A stretch of 16,635 bases of DNA from positions 1-16,635 of the forward strand of contig NZ_DLMO01000054.1 of the NCBI RefSeq assembly GCF_002479325.1, written 5' to 3'. The translations under genes were made by a program, and so were the position numbers. Positions 1 to 6,408 of the stretch are shown piece after piece. The notes below the pieces were generated by a model. It worked only from the letters and a program-made list of their open reading frames with translations, did not search any database and had not been told where the DNA came from. Numbering within the stretch: the first letter of the stretch is position 1; each line of letters starts with the position of its first letter. This stretch comes from Brevundimonas sp. UBA7534 (GTDB lineage Bacteria > Pseudomonadota > Alphaproteobacteria > Caulobacterales > Caulobacteraceae).

Positions 1-47
1 GGCTCATAACCTGAAGGTCGTAGGTTCAAATCCTACTCCCGCACCCA
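1..47 (+). tRNA. tRNA-fMet (CAT), 5' end cut off by window
   Basis: This is the 3' part of an initiator methionine tRNA. The anticodon loop CTCATAA (3-9) carries CAT at 5-7 and is closed by GG/CC pairs, followed by the variable region and a perfect T arm: stem GTAGG (20-24), loop TTCAAAT (25-31), stem CCTAC (32-36). The 3' acceptor strand TCCCGCA (37-43) ends in A at tRNA position 72, as in initiators with a 1:72 mismatch. CCA is encoded at 45-47. The CTCATAA loop and TTCAAAT T-loop match initiator rather than elongator tRNA-Met. The discriminator base (44) reads C where bacterial initiators normally have A. The first 30 or so nucleotides lie outside the window, so the 1:72 mismatch cannot be confirmed. 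Confidence 0.88.
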
Positions 48-53
48 AACATC

Positions 54-86
54 AAACCCGCTATCCAAAAGAATAGAGGGTTTTTT
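54..86 (+). terminator. Rho-independent terminator of tRNA-fMet, possibly bidirectional
   Basis: AAACCC (54-59) pairs with GGGTTT (78-83), and CTAT (61-64) pairs with ATAG (73-76) across a single G/A mismatch. The loop is CCAAAAGA and the transcript ends in a T6 run (81-86). It starts 7 nt after the tRNA CCA. On the minus strand the same stem is followed by a moderately T-rich stretch, so it could also stop transcription of the lacI-type gene that ends at 159. Positions 87-158 hold no gene. The only structure seen there is the palindrome CACCGCGGTG at 120-129. Confidence 0.85.
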
Positions 87-158
87 ATTGCCCGAATTCC
101 GGCCCGAGACGTCCGACACCACCGCGGTGACGCCACCCAGCCGTCCGGGCGCGGCCGG

Positions 159-1175
159 CTAAAGACGGCGCGTGGATTGCCGCGGGATGAGCGAGGGGGT
201 GGCGCGGCGAATGCGGGGCGCGTCGGGCGCGTCCGCCTGGACCAGCAACTCCATCGCCGTCGCGGCGATCTGGCCGAACGGGGTGCGAACCGTGGTCAGC
301 GGCGTGGGCAGATGGCTGACGAGCGGAATGTCATTGTAGCCGACCACGGAAACATCGCCGGGGACGGAAAGCCCCTGCTGAGCCAAGGCCGACAGGGCGC
401 CGAGCGCGGTGTTGTCGTTGATGGCGAAGATGGCGGTGGGGCGCTCGGCCAGGGTCATCAGCTCGCGCGCCGCCAGGCTGCCGGCTTCCAGGCTGAAACT
501 GGAGGGCACGATCCACTCGGGCCGAACCGCCAAATCCGCTTCATCCATCGCGGCGCGATAGCCCTCGACCCGGCCCGCCGCGCTCGAGGCGTCGGCCGGC
601 CCCGCCACCACCCCGATCTGGCGGTGGCCCAGGTCGATCAGGTGGCGTGTCGCCAGATAGCCGCCCAAGCGATCGTCGCCGACGGAGGAGGGATGCACGC
701 CGTCCGTCCGAAGGGCGAGGACGAACCGAACGCCCTGGGCCGCAAGCCGCTCGGCCAGGCCATCCCCGGTCCGCGTCGTCGCCAGGACAAGCCCGTCGAC
801 CCCCCGCGCCATCAACATCTCGGCCGCCCGCTGGTTGGCGACCGGATCGTCGTTGGTCGTGGCGACGATGGTGAAACGCCCTGACTGACTCGCGGCGTGG
901 GCCAGGGATTCATAGAGCATCGCCATGACCGTATCGGTCAGGCGCGGCACGATCACGCCGATCGTGCCCGTGGAGCCGCGCCGCAGATTGGCGGCCGAGA
1001 CGTCGCGGACGTAGCCGAGCTCCGCGGCGACGCGGCGAACCAGACGCGCCGCTTCGGTGTCCGACGGCGACCGGTCGTCCAGGAACCGCGACACGCTGCT
1101 TTTCGACACGCCCGTGGCGCGCGAGATGTCGAGGATCGTCACCCGCCGCGCGCCGCCGCCCCGTCTTTGCTTCAT
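159..1175 (-). CDS. LacI-family transcriptional regulator
   Basis: Predicted 338-aa LacI/GalR-type repressor. The N-terminal helix-turn-helix covers about residues 12-56 (VTILDISRATGVSKSSVSR, then LGYV). A hinge helix follows (AANLRRGST, about 61-69) and then a periplasmic-binding-protein-like effector domain beginning TIGVIVP and containing GVDGLVLA, DLGHRQIGVVAG and VVGYNDIPL, all typical of the family. The open frame extends upstream to 1358, but the Met at 1175 is preferred: it sits just before the HTH, has AGGGAGG about 12 nt upstream, and keeps the gene out of the divergent promoter. The gene is divergent from a DHDPS-family enzyme, transporter and porin, so it very likely represses them and possibly itself. 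A perfect LacI-type palindrome lies at 1237-1248. The effector is unknown and is probably the cluster's substrate or a product of it. Confidence 0.92.
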   Translation of the reverse strand: MKQRRGGGARRVTILDISRATGVSKSSVSRFLDDRSPSDTEAARLVRRVAAELGYVRDVSAANLRRGSTGTIGVIVPRLTDTVMAMLYESLAHAASQSGRFTIVATTNDDPVANQRAAEMLMARGVDGLVLATTRTGDGLAERLAAQGVRFVLALRTDGVHPSSVGDDRLGGYLATRHLIDLGHRQIGVVAGPADASSAAGRVEGYRAAMDEADLAVRPEWIVPSSFSLEAGSLAARELMTLAERPTAIFAINDNTALGALSALAQQGLSVPGDVSVVGYNDIPLVSHLPTPLTTVRTPFGQIAATAMELLVQADAPDAPRIRRATPSLIPRQSTRRL

Positions 1176-1207
1176 CGAGATGATCCGCCTCCCTGTTGCA
1201 ACCCGGC

Positions 1208-1235
1208 TTGACCCGCCGGCCGCGCGATGTAAAGT
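1208..1235 (+). promoter_or_regulatory. Sigma70-type promoter of the aldolase-transporter-porin cluster
   Basis: A -35 TTGACC (1208-1213) is separated by 16 bp from a -10 TAAAGT (1230-1235). The expected transcription start is near 1242, about 64 nt before the ATG at 1306. The proposed operator begins two bases after the -10, so bound repressor would block open-complex formation. This is a pattern match only; no start site has been mapped. Confidence 0.6.
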
Positions 1236-1236
1236 A

Positions 1237-1248
1237 GGGAACGTTCCC
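1237..1248. promoter_or_regulatory. LacI-type operator palindrome
   Basis: GGGAACGTTCCC is a perfect 12-bp inverted repeat centred on CG, the architecture typical of LacI/GalR-family operators. It lies between a lacI-type gene and its divergent neighbour and overlaps the predicted start site of the latter. A degraded second copy, GGTATCGTTCCC (1249-1260), abuts it and shares the CGTTCCC half. This suggests either a tandem operator or a decayed duplicate. Confidence 0.7.
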
Positions 1249-1259
1249 GGTATCGTTCC

Positions 1260-1277
1260 CGAACCCGGAAGGGTTCG
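1260..1277 (+). other. Stem-loop in the 5' leader of the DHDPS-family gene
   Basis: CGAACCC (1260-1266) and GGGTTCG (1271-1277) form a perfect 7-bp stem closed by the tetraloop GGAA (1267-1270). It would lie in the leader RNA about 28 nt before the start codon at 1306, with the SD region (AGAGGA, 1293-1298) free downstream. It could stabilise the message or act as a further DNA-level operator. No T run follows, so it is not a terminator. Confidence 0.45.
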
Positions 1278-1305
1278 CCAGAAAAAACTTCGGAGAGGAA
1301 ATCCA

Positions 1306-2256
1306 ATGAGCGTCATGGACCTTCGCGGCCTCAGCCCCGCGCCCGTCACCGTCTTCACCCGCGATGGAGAGGTCGACTACGCGGCCAATGCCCGCCTGGC
1401 CAAATGGCTGGTGTCGATCGAGGGCGTGAAGAGTCTGGTCATCCTGGGTCACGCGGGCGAAGGCACCTTCCTGACCCGCGAAGAGCGCCTCAAGCTGATC
1501 GAGACCTATGCTGAAGCCGTGGGCGGCGACGTGCCGATCATCGCCGGGATCACCGGCGAGGGCACCCGCGTCGCCGCCGAAGAGGCCAAGGCCTGTAAGG
1601 CGGCCGGTGCGACCGGAGCCCTGGTCTATCCGAACCACGGATGGCTACGGTTCGGCTTTCAAAAGGGCGCGCCTCAAGACCGGTACAGGGCGATCTGGCA
1701 GGAGTCCGGCCTGGAATGCATCCTGTTCCAGTACCCGGACGCGACCAAGGCTTCCTACGATCTGCAGACCCAGATCGACATCGCCACTCAGGAAGGCGTC
1801 GTCGCCACCAAGAACGGCGTGCGCAACATGAAGCGCTGGTACACCGAGATTCCCGAGCTGAAGAAAGCCGCGCCCGAACTGCAGGTGCTGTCGTGTCACG
1901 ACGAATGGCTGCTGCCGACGATGTTCGATGTCGATGGTCTACTGGTCGGCTACGGCAACATCGCGCCGGAACTGCTGGTCAAACTGATCGCAGCGGGGAA
2001 GGCCCAGGATTATCCCGAGGCGCGCCGGATCTTCGAACAGCTGCTGCCCATCACCAAGGCGGTCTATCACCGTGGGTCGCACATGGAGGGCACGGTCGCC
2101 CTGAAGCTGGGCCTGGTGAAGCGCGGCGTCCTGGACCACGCCACGATCCGCGAGCCGCTGAAGAACCTGGGCGAGGCCGCCGAGCGCCAGATCTTCGAGG
2201 CCTTCGACGCCGCCGGCGTCGGTTCGGTCGAGGCGTCCGCGATCGCCGCAGAATAA
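1306..2256 (+). CDS. Dihydrodipicolinate synthase/N-acetylneuraminate lyase-family protein
   Basis: Predicted 316-aa class I aldolase-type TIM barrel, of usual length for the DapA/NanA/KdgD superfamily. K169 in VVATKN sits where the Schiff-base lysine is expected. Y143 in FQYP matches the catalytic tyrosine motif (YNxP in DapA). GHAGEG at 48-53 replaces the canonical GTTGE loop, and LSCHDEWLLP (195-204) matches the usual LSGDD-LxLP region. The altered GHAGE loop, the lack of lysine-biosynthesis neighbours and the adjacent LacI gene, transporter and porin argue against a role in lysine synthesis. They suggest cleavage or dehydration of a 2-oxo acid or sugar-acid-like compound. The start at 1306 has AGAGGA about 8 nt upstream. 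The open frame reaches back to 1057, into the divergent repressor gene, and is not used. The substrate cannot be assigned. Confidence 0.88.
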   Translation: MSVMDLRGLSPAPVTVFTRDGEVDYAANARLAKWLVSIEGVKSLVILGHAGEGTFLTREERLKLIETYAEAVGGDVPIIAGITGEGTRVAAEEAKACKAAGATGALVYPNHGWLRFGFQKGAPQDRYRAIWQESGLECILFQYPDATKASYDLQTQIDIATQEGVVATKNGVRNMKRWYTEIPELKKAAPELQVLSCHDEWLLPTMFDVDGLLVGYGNIAPELLVKLIAAGKAQDYPEARRIFEQLLPITKAVYHRGSHMEGTVALKLGLVKRGVLDHATIREPLKNLGEAAERQIFEAFDAAGVGSVEASAIAAE

Positions 2257-2262
2257 GGATCA

Positions 2263-2297
2263 GGCCCCCGTGTCTTCCGACGCGGGGGCCGTTTCGC
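2263..2297 (+). terminator. Intra-cluster terminator or attenuator
   Basis: GGCCCCCGTG (2263-2272) pairs with CGCGGGGGCC (2281-2290), a 10-bp stem with one G-T wobble and an 8-nt loop. The sequence GTTTCGCTTT follows, a broken rather than continuous T run. It starts 6 nt after the stop of the DHDPS-family gene. It probably terminates part of the transcription or protects the 3' end of the aldolase message, giving lower expression of the transporter and porin downstream. A separate promoter after it is possible. Confidence 0.65.
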
Positions 2298-2366
2298 TTT
2301 CAGGCCTGGCGTGACCCGGCCCGACAAGCCTATCACCGCGCCGATGCCCCGTCAGAAGTGTCACGG

Positions 2367-2410
2367 CGCCTGGGAAGAAACACCCGGCGAGGACGGTCGC
2401 AGACCGCTCC
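2367..2410 (+). other. Two-hairpin structured leader before the Nramp-like gene
   Basis: The 171-nt gap between the aldolase and transporter genes holds, after the terminator, two adjacent predicted stem-loops. The first pairs CGCC-GGG (2367-2374, with T2371 bulged) with CCCGGCG (2383-2389) around an A-rich 8-nt loop. The second pairs CGGTC (2394-2398) with GACCG (2402-2406) around GCA, extended by GGA/TCC outside. The start codon follows at 2428 with GAAAGG just upstream. I could not match it to the riboswitch classes I can recall. It may be ordinary leader structure. Confidence 0.35.
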
Positions 2411-2427
2411 GCCAGAAAGGTAAAGTC

Positions 2428-3699
2428 ATGTCGCATCGTGACGTGCTCCCCGAGGCCGCGGCCGTGGCGGAAGCCCCCAAGGCCCCGTCGAAATCTCTGC
2501 TGACCAAGCTGGCGCTGGTCGGTCCCGCCTTCATCGCCGGCACCTGGCAGTTCGGGCCGGGCAATCTGACCTCTGCGATCGAGGCCGGCAGCGCCTTCGG
2601 CTATGCCCTGATCTGGGTCATCGTGCTGTCCACCGTGCTGATGATCGCCTTCACCGACATGAGCGTGCGCATCGGCATCGCCTCGCCGCTGTCGATGATC
2701 GGCACGATCAAGCAGACGCTGGGCAAGCCGACGGGCGTGGTCGCCGGGTTCGGCGTCTTCTTCATCACCCTGTGCTTCTCGGTAGGCAACGCCGCTGGGT
2801 CGGGTCTGGCGCTGTCGATGCTGTTCGGCGGCAATCCCGTTTTTTGGACCGCGATGGTCAGCCTGGCGGTGGCCTTCATTCTACTGGCCCGCAACGTGTT
2901 CCGCACCATCGAGCGCATCCTGATCGGCCTGGTGGCCACGATGGCGGTGGGCTTCGTCGCCAGCGCCTTCATGGCGCGGCCTGATTGGGCGGCGGGGCTC
3001 GCGGGCGGCCTGCCCAGCTTTCCGCCGGGAAGCGAACTTCTGATCGTCGCCCTGGTCGGGACCAACTTCTCGATCAACGCCGCCTTCTTCACCAGCTATG
3101 CGACCCAGGCTCACAAGACCCGGCCGGATCAGTATCGCGACGCCACCCTGACCGACACCATTCCCGGCATCGTCGCGCCGGGGATCATGACTGCCCTGGT
3201 CATCATGGTGGCTGCGGCGGTGCTGGGGCAGACCGGGCAGCGGGTCGAGACCCTGCCGCAGCTGGCGCGGATCTTCGAGCCGCTGGCGGGGCAGGTGGGC
3301 TATTACATCTTCACCCTGGGCTTCTTCGGCGCGGCCTTCTCGTCGATGCTGGCCAACGCCACCGCGGGGGGGACCCTGCTGTCCGACGGCCTGGGCTGGG
3401 GCGGGTCGTTCGAGGCCTTGCGGACCAAGGCGCTGGTCGGCGTGGTGTTGCTGTTCGGCGTGCTGGTCGTGGCCTTCGCGCCGGGATCGCGGGTTCAACT
3501 GATCATCATGGCCCAGGCCATGACGGTTCTGGTGGCGCCTCTGCTGGGCCTCCTTCTGGTCCTGACCGCCAACAATCGGCTGATGGGCGCGCTGAAGAAC
3601 CGGCGGTGGCACAATATCCTGGCGGCGCTGGGTCTGGCGTCGATCTGCGCCTCCACCGTGCTGCTCGTGCTCAAGCTGACCGGCGTGACGCTCGGTTGA
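2428..3699 (+). CDS. Nramp-fold membrane transporter lacking canonical metal-binding residues
   Basis: Predicted 423-aa polytopic inner-membrane protein, clearly of the Nramp/SLC11 family. TM1 begins LVGPAFIAGTWQFGPGN, followed by SAFGYALIWVIVLSTVL (TM2). TM8 has FTLGFFGAAFSSML, and TM10 is followed by LTANNRLMGAL. The signature residues are changed: TM1 DPGN reads GPGN (43-46), so the metal-ligand Asp is Gly, and TM6 MPH reads S215-I216-N217. Known Mn/Fe transporters need the Asp and Met, so classical transition-metal transport is unlikely. With an aldolase-family enzyme upstream and a porin downstream, uptake of an organic solute is inferred. The start at 2428 has GAAAGG 7 nt upstream; the open frame extends to 2311 without sequence typical of the family. 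An Mg-transporting Nramp-related protein is the alternative. Confidence 0.88.
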   Translation: MSHRDVLPEAAAVAEAPKAPSKSLLTKLALVGPAFIAGTWQFGPGNLTSAIEAGSAFGYALIWVIVLSTVLMIAFTDMSVRIGIASPLSMIGTIKQTLGKPTGVVAGFGVFFITLCFSVGNAAGSGLALSMLFGGNPVFWTAMVSLAVAFILLARNVFRTIERILIGLVATMAVGFVASAFMARPDWAAGLAGGLPSFPPGSELLIVALVGTNFSINAAFFTSYATQAHKTRPDQYRDATLTDTIPGIVAPGIMTALVIMVAAAVLGQTGQRVETLPQLARIFEPLAGQVGYYIFTLGFFGAAFSSMLANATAGGTLLSDGLGWGGSFEALRTKALVGVVLLFGVLVVAFAPGSRVQLIIMAQAMTVLVAPLLGLLLVLTANNRLMGALKNRRWHNILAALGLASICASTVLLVLKLTGVTLG

Positions 3700-3800
3700 C
3701 GTCGACGCCGGGCGACCGGCGTTCCAGATTCCCCGCGCGCCGCCTGCGCCCCGGCCGAGCCGGTGACGATGCCGGCGTGCGGCCCATCTCCAAGGCCTGT

Positions 3801-5306
3801 ATGATGAAGACGACGCTTCTCCGTTTCACGGCGCCCGATCGCGCGCGCCGGCTCGGCGGTCCTATCCTTGGCCTCGCCGTCGCGAGTCTGCCCGTGATCG
3901 GGGGGCCCGCCCTGGCCCAGCCGGACGCAGCGCCGGCGGCGGGCGCGCCCTATCCTCGGGCCGGCGTCGGCGTGGGGCCTGTCGTGGCGGGCTACGCCGA
4001 GGCGCGCTGGGCCGAGGACTGGTCCGCCTACGCCGATCCCGCCCGCCGCAAGGACGCGCTGGACCGGCTGAAATACATCCCCCTGTCGCAAGATGGATCG
4101 GTCTGGCTGAGCCTATCGGGCGAGATGCGCGCCCGCACGGCGCTGACCACAAGTCCAGGCCTGCTTGACCGGGCGGACCAGCGCCTGGACACCCTGCGTC
4201 TGGTCGGTGGCGCGGACCTGCACCTGGGACGTCATGTGCGCGCCTACGGAGAAGTGGCGCACGGCGGATCCGGCGGCCGCAACGACCCCACGACGGTGGG
4301 CGCCCTGCGCAACGACCTGGTGGTGCAGCAGGCGTTCGTGGATGTCAGCGGCCAGGTCGATGACTTTGAATTGGGCGCACGACTGGGGCGCCAGTTCTTT
4401 ATCGACGGCTCGCCCTATCTGATCAGCACCCGCAACGGCGCCACCATATTGACCCCGTTCAACGGCGTTCGCGCCTGGGTCCGCGGTTCGCGATGGAGAG
4501 CCGATGTCTTTGACCTGAAGGCCACGCGGCTGGGAACCGGGGGCGCGGACGACGACCGGACCGACGATGCGCGTCGCTTTCGGGGCGTGACGGCGGGCAT
4601 GGTGGTTCCCCGCGACTGGTTCGGCGGGTCAAAGCTGTTTTTCGATCCTTTCCTGTGGCGCACCACTGACGCTGACCGGCGTTGGGGCGCGCAGACCGCG
4701 CGCGAAAGCCGCGACTATGTCGGCGCGCGGCTGTGGGGCGAGATGGGGCCGGCCAACATCGACTGGACGGTGGCCAGACAGACGGGCCGGTTCGGCGACC
4801 GGCGCATCGAGGCGCTGCACGTCTTCACCCAGCAGAGCGTCAGCCTGGGCCACGGAGCCGGCGCGCCGCGCCTGGGCGTCAGGATCGACTATGGCTCCGG
4901 CGGCGGGTCCTATGACGGTGGAACCCTGCGGACGGCGGTCACGCCCCAGGGCGTACCGACCTTCTACAGCTATCAGAACGTCTTCGGCCCGGTGAACATG
5001 ATCGCCGTCGCGCCTAACATCTCGATCCGGCGCGGACGCACGACGCTCAGCGGCGAAGTACAGGGAACCTGGCGGGCGTCGGAGCGCGATGCGGTCTATC
5101 GCGCCACGGACCTGCCCTATGCGGGGACCCAGGCTGTGGACGGACGCCGCGTCGGCGAGGTCTGGCGCGTGCAGGCCGCCCACAGCGTGTCGCCGCGCAC
5201 GAGCCTGATCGCGCGCTATGAGCACCTGGCGGCCGGGCCGGTGCTGAAGGACGCCGGTTACGCCAGTTCCGATTACCTGACCGCCTGGATCAACTTCCGC
5301 TTCTGA
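3801..5306 (+). CDS. Alginate-export-family outer-membrane porin
   Basis: Predicted 501-aa outer-membrane beta-barrel of the alginate export (AlgE-like) family. A signal peptide occupies about residues 1-39, with a hydrophobic core after RARR and a likely cut at ALA39-Q40. The mature part has many alternating strands rich in aromatic residues, contains SGEMRART, RQFFIDGSPYL and FNGVRAW, and ends in Phe (WINFRF), the usual barrel-assembly signal. The open frame runs upstream to 2985 across the transporter gene. ATG 3801 (or the adjacent ATG 3804) is chosen because the signal peptide starts there and AAGG lies 5-8 nt upstream. It follows the Nramp-like gene by 101 nt without a visible terminator. 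In this setting it probably lets the cluster's substrate, a charged or sugar-like compound, cross the outer membrane; true alginate export is unlikely without alginate genes nearby. Confidence 0.85.
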   Translation: MMKTTLLRFTAPDRARRLGGPILGLAVASLPVIGGPALAQPDAAPAAGAPYPRAGVGVGPVVAGYAEARWAEDWSAYADPARRKDALDRLKYIPLSQDGSVWLSLSGEMRARTALTTSPGLLDRADQRLDTLRLVGGADLHLGRHVRAYGEVAHGGSGGRNDPTTVGALRNDLVVQQAFVDVSGQVDDFELGARLGRQFFIDGSPYLISTRNGATILTPFNGVRAWVRGSRWRADVFDLKATRLGTGGADDDRTDDARRFRGVTAGMVVPRDWFGGSKLFFDPFLWRTTDADRRWGAQTARESRDYVGARLWGEMGPANIDWTVARQTGRFGDRRIEALHVFTQQSVSLGHGAGAPRLGVRIDYGSGGGSYDGGTLRTAVTPQGVPTFYSYQNVFGPVNMIAVAPNISIRRGRTTLSGEVQGTWRASERDAVYRATDLPYAGTQAVDGRRVGEVWRVQAAHSVSPRTSLIARYEHLAAGPVLKDAGYASSDYLTAWINFRF

Positions 5307-5331
5307 TCGCGGGCGAAGGAGGGGCGGCGGC

Positions 5332-6339
5332 TCACCAGACCCCGATCTTCTCCGCCTCGGCGTGGCTGATCGGATGACCCTGCTTCTTGTGGTCTTCCTC
5401 GGCCAGGAAACGGGCGGCTTCCAGCGCCGCCATGCAGCCCATGCCGGCGGCGGTGACGGCCTGGCGATAGACGTCGTCGGTCACGTCGCCGGCGGCCCAG
5501 ACGCCTTCGATGGCGGTCGCCGCCGTACCGGGCGTGACGCGGAGATAGCCGCCGGCGTTGGTTTCCAACTGGCCCTTGAACAGCTCCGACGACGGCGCGT
5601 GGCCGATGGCGATGAAGACGCCGTCGGCCGGGATTTCACGGGTGGAGCCGTCCTGGACGTTCTTCAGCCGCACGCCGGTGACGTTCCGGGCCACGCCATC
5701 GACGACGCCCAGCACCTCTTCCACGGCGTGATTCCAGATCACCTCGACCTTCGGGTGAGCGAACAGGCGGTCCTGCAGGATTTTCTCGGCGCGGAACTCG
5801 TCGCGGCGGTGGACCACGGTGACCTTCGAGGCGAAGTTGGTCAGGAACAAAGCCTCTTCCACGGCGGTGTTGCCGCCCCCGACGACAACGACCTCCTTGC
5901 CGCGATAGAAGAAGCCGTCGCAGGTGGCGCAAGCCGAGACGCCGAAGCCCTGGTAGGCCGCCTCGGACTCCAGCCCCAGCCACTTGGCCTGCGCGCCGGT
6001 GGAGATGATGACCGTCTCGGCCAGCAGTTCGTCGCCGCTGTCCAGCGTCAGGCGGAACGGGCGCTGCGACAGGTCGGCCGACACGACGATGTCATGGATC
6101 ACCTCTGTGCCGACGTGAAGGGCCTGGGCCTGCATCTGCTCCATAAGCCAGGGGCCCTGGATGGCTTCGGCGAAGCCGGGATAGTTCTCGACGTCCGTGG
6201 TGATGGTCAGTTGACCGCCGGGCTGCAGACCGGCGATCACCACGGGGTTCAGGGACGCGCGGGCGGCGTAGATGGCGGCGGTCCAGCCGGCGGGGCCGGA
6301 ACCGATGATGGCGAGGCGGACGGAACGGGGCGTGCTCAT
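5332..6339 (-). CDS. trxB: Thioredoxin reductase (NADPH)
   Basis: Predicted 335-aa cytoplasmic flavoprotein that reduces thioredoxin with NADPH. The FAD-binding GSGPAG is at 13-18, the redox-active CATC at 137-140, the NADPH-binding GGGNTA at 154-159, HRRDEFRA at about 177-184, the FAD-contacting GDV at 284-286 and RQAVTAAGMG at about 292-301. Length and domain order match bacterial low-molecular-weight TrxB (E. coli about 320 aa). Its 3' end is 25 nt from the convergent porin gene, with no clear terminator between them. The start codon is preceded by a perfect inverted repeat at 6341-6356 and has no well-spaced SD, so the message may be leaderless. It is divergent from the glycine-zipper gene. 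Confidence 0.97.
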   Translation of the reverse strand: MSTPRSVRLAIIGSGPAGWTAAIYAARASLNPVVIAGLQPGGQLTITTDVENYPGFAEAIQGPWLMEQMQAQALHVGTEVIHDIVVSADLSQRPFRLTLDSGDELLAETVIISTGAQAKWLGLESEAAYQGFGVSACATCDGFFYRGKEVVVVGGGNTAVEEALFLTNFASKVTVVHRRDEFRAEKILQDRLFAHPKVEVIWNHAVEEVLGVVDGVARNVTGVRLKNVQDGSTREIPADGVFIAIGHAPSSELFKGQLETNAGGYLRVTPGTAATAIEGVWAAGDVTDDVYRQAVTAAGMGCMAALEAARFLAEEDHKKQGHPISHAEAEKIGVW

Positions 6340-6340
6340 G

Positions 6341-6356
6341 GCCCCTATTTAGGGGC
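6341..6356. promoter_or_regulatory. Perfect palindrome overlapping the predicted trxB -10
   Basis: GCCCCTA (6341-6347), two spacer bases TT and TAGGGGC (6350-6356) form a perfect inverted repeat starting 2 bp before the trxB start codon. Read on the minus strand it contains CCTAAATA (6353-6346), similar to the Caulobacter-type -10 GCTANAWC, six bases before ATG. A dimeric regulator binding here would cover the promoter. Alternatively the symmetry is incidental to an AT core flanked by G/C runs. No clear -35 is seen. Confidence 0.4.
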
Positions 6357-6408
6357 TGATTCCGCTTCGCGCGATGCTATCGTGGCCGCAGCCACAAAGG
6401 AGACGGGG

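Noticed and set aside
118..131. CACCGCGGTG palindrome as an operator or terminator for the lacI-type gene
   Set aside because: It is a short GC palindrome without a T run or partner sites, expected by chance in DNA of this composition.
1176..1358. Longer form of the LacI-type protein
   Set aside because: It would run through the divergent promoter and into the DHDPS-family gene. The HTH and an SD support the 1175 start.
2291..2427. Riboswitch before the Nramp-like gene (Mn, Mg, glycine, cobalamin or ZTP type)
   Set aside because: None of the conserved core sequences I can recall is present. Only generic hairpins are supported.
2985..3800. N-terminal extension of the porin over the transporter gene
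   Set aside because: This is a shadow frame of the Nramp-like gene. The porin signal peptide begins at 3801.
5362..6408. Upstream extension of the glycine-zipper gene through trxB
   Set aside because: This is antisense to a certain trxB gene, and the strong SD just before 6409 fixes the real start.
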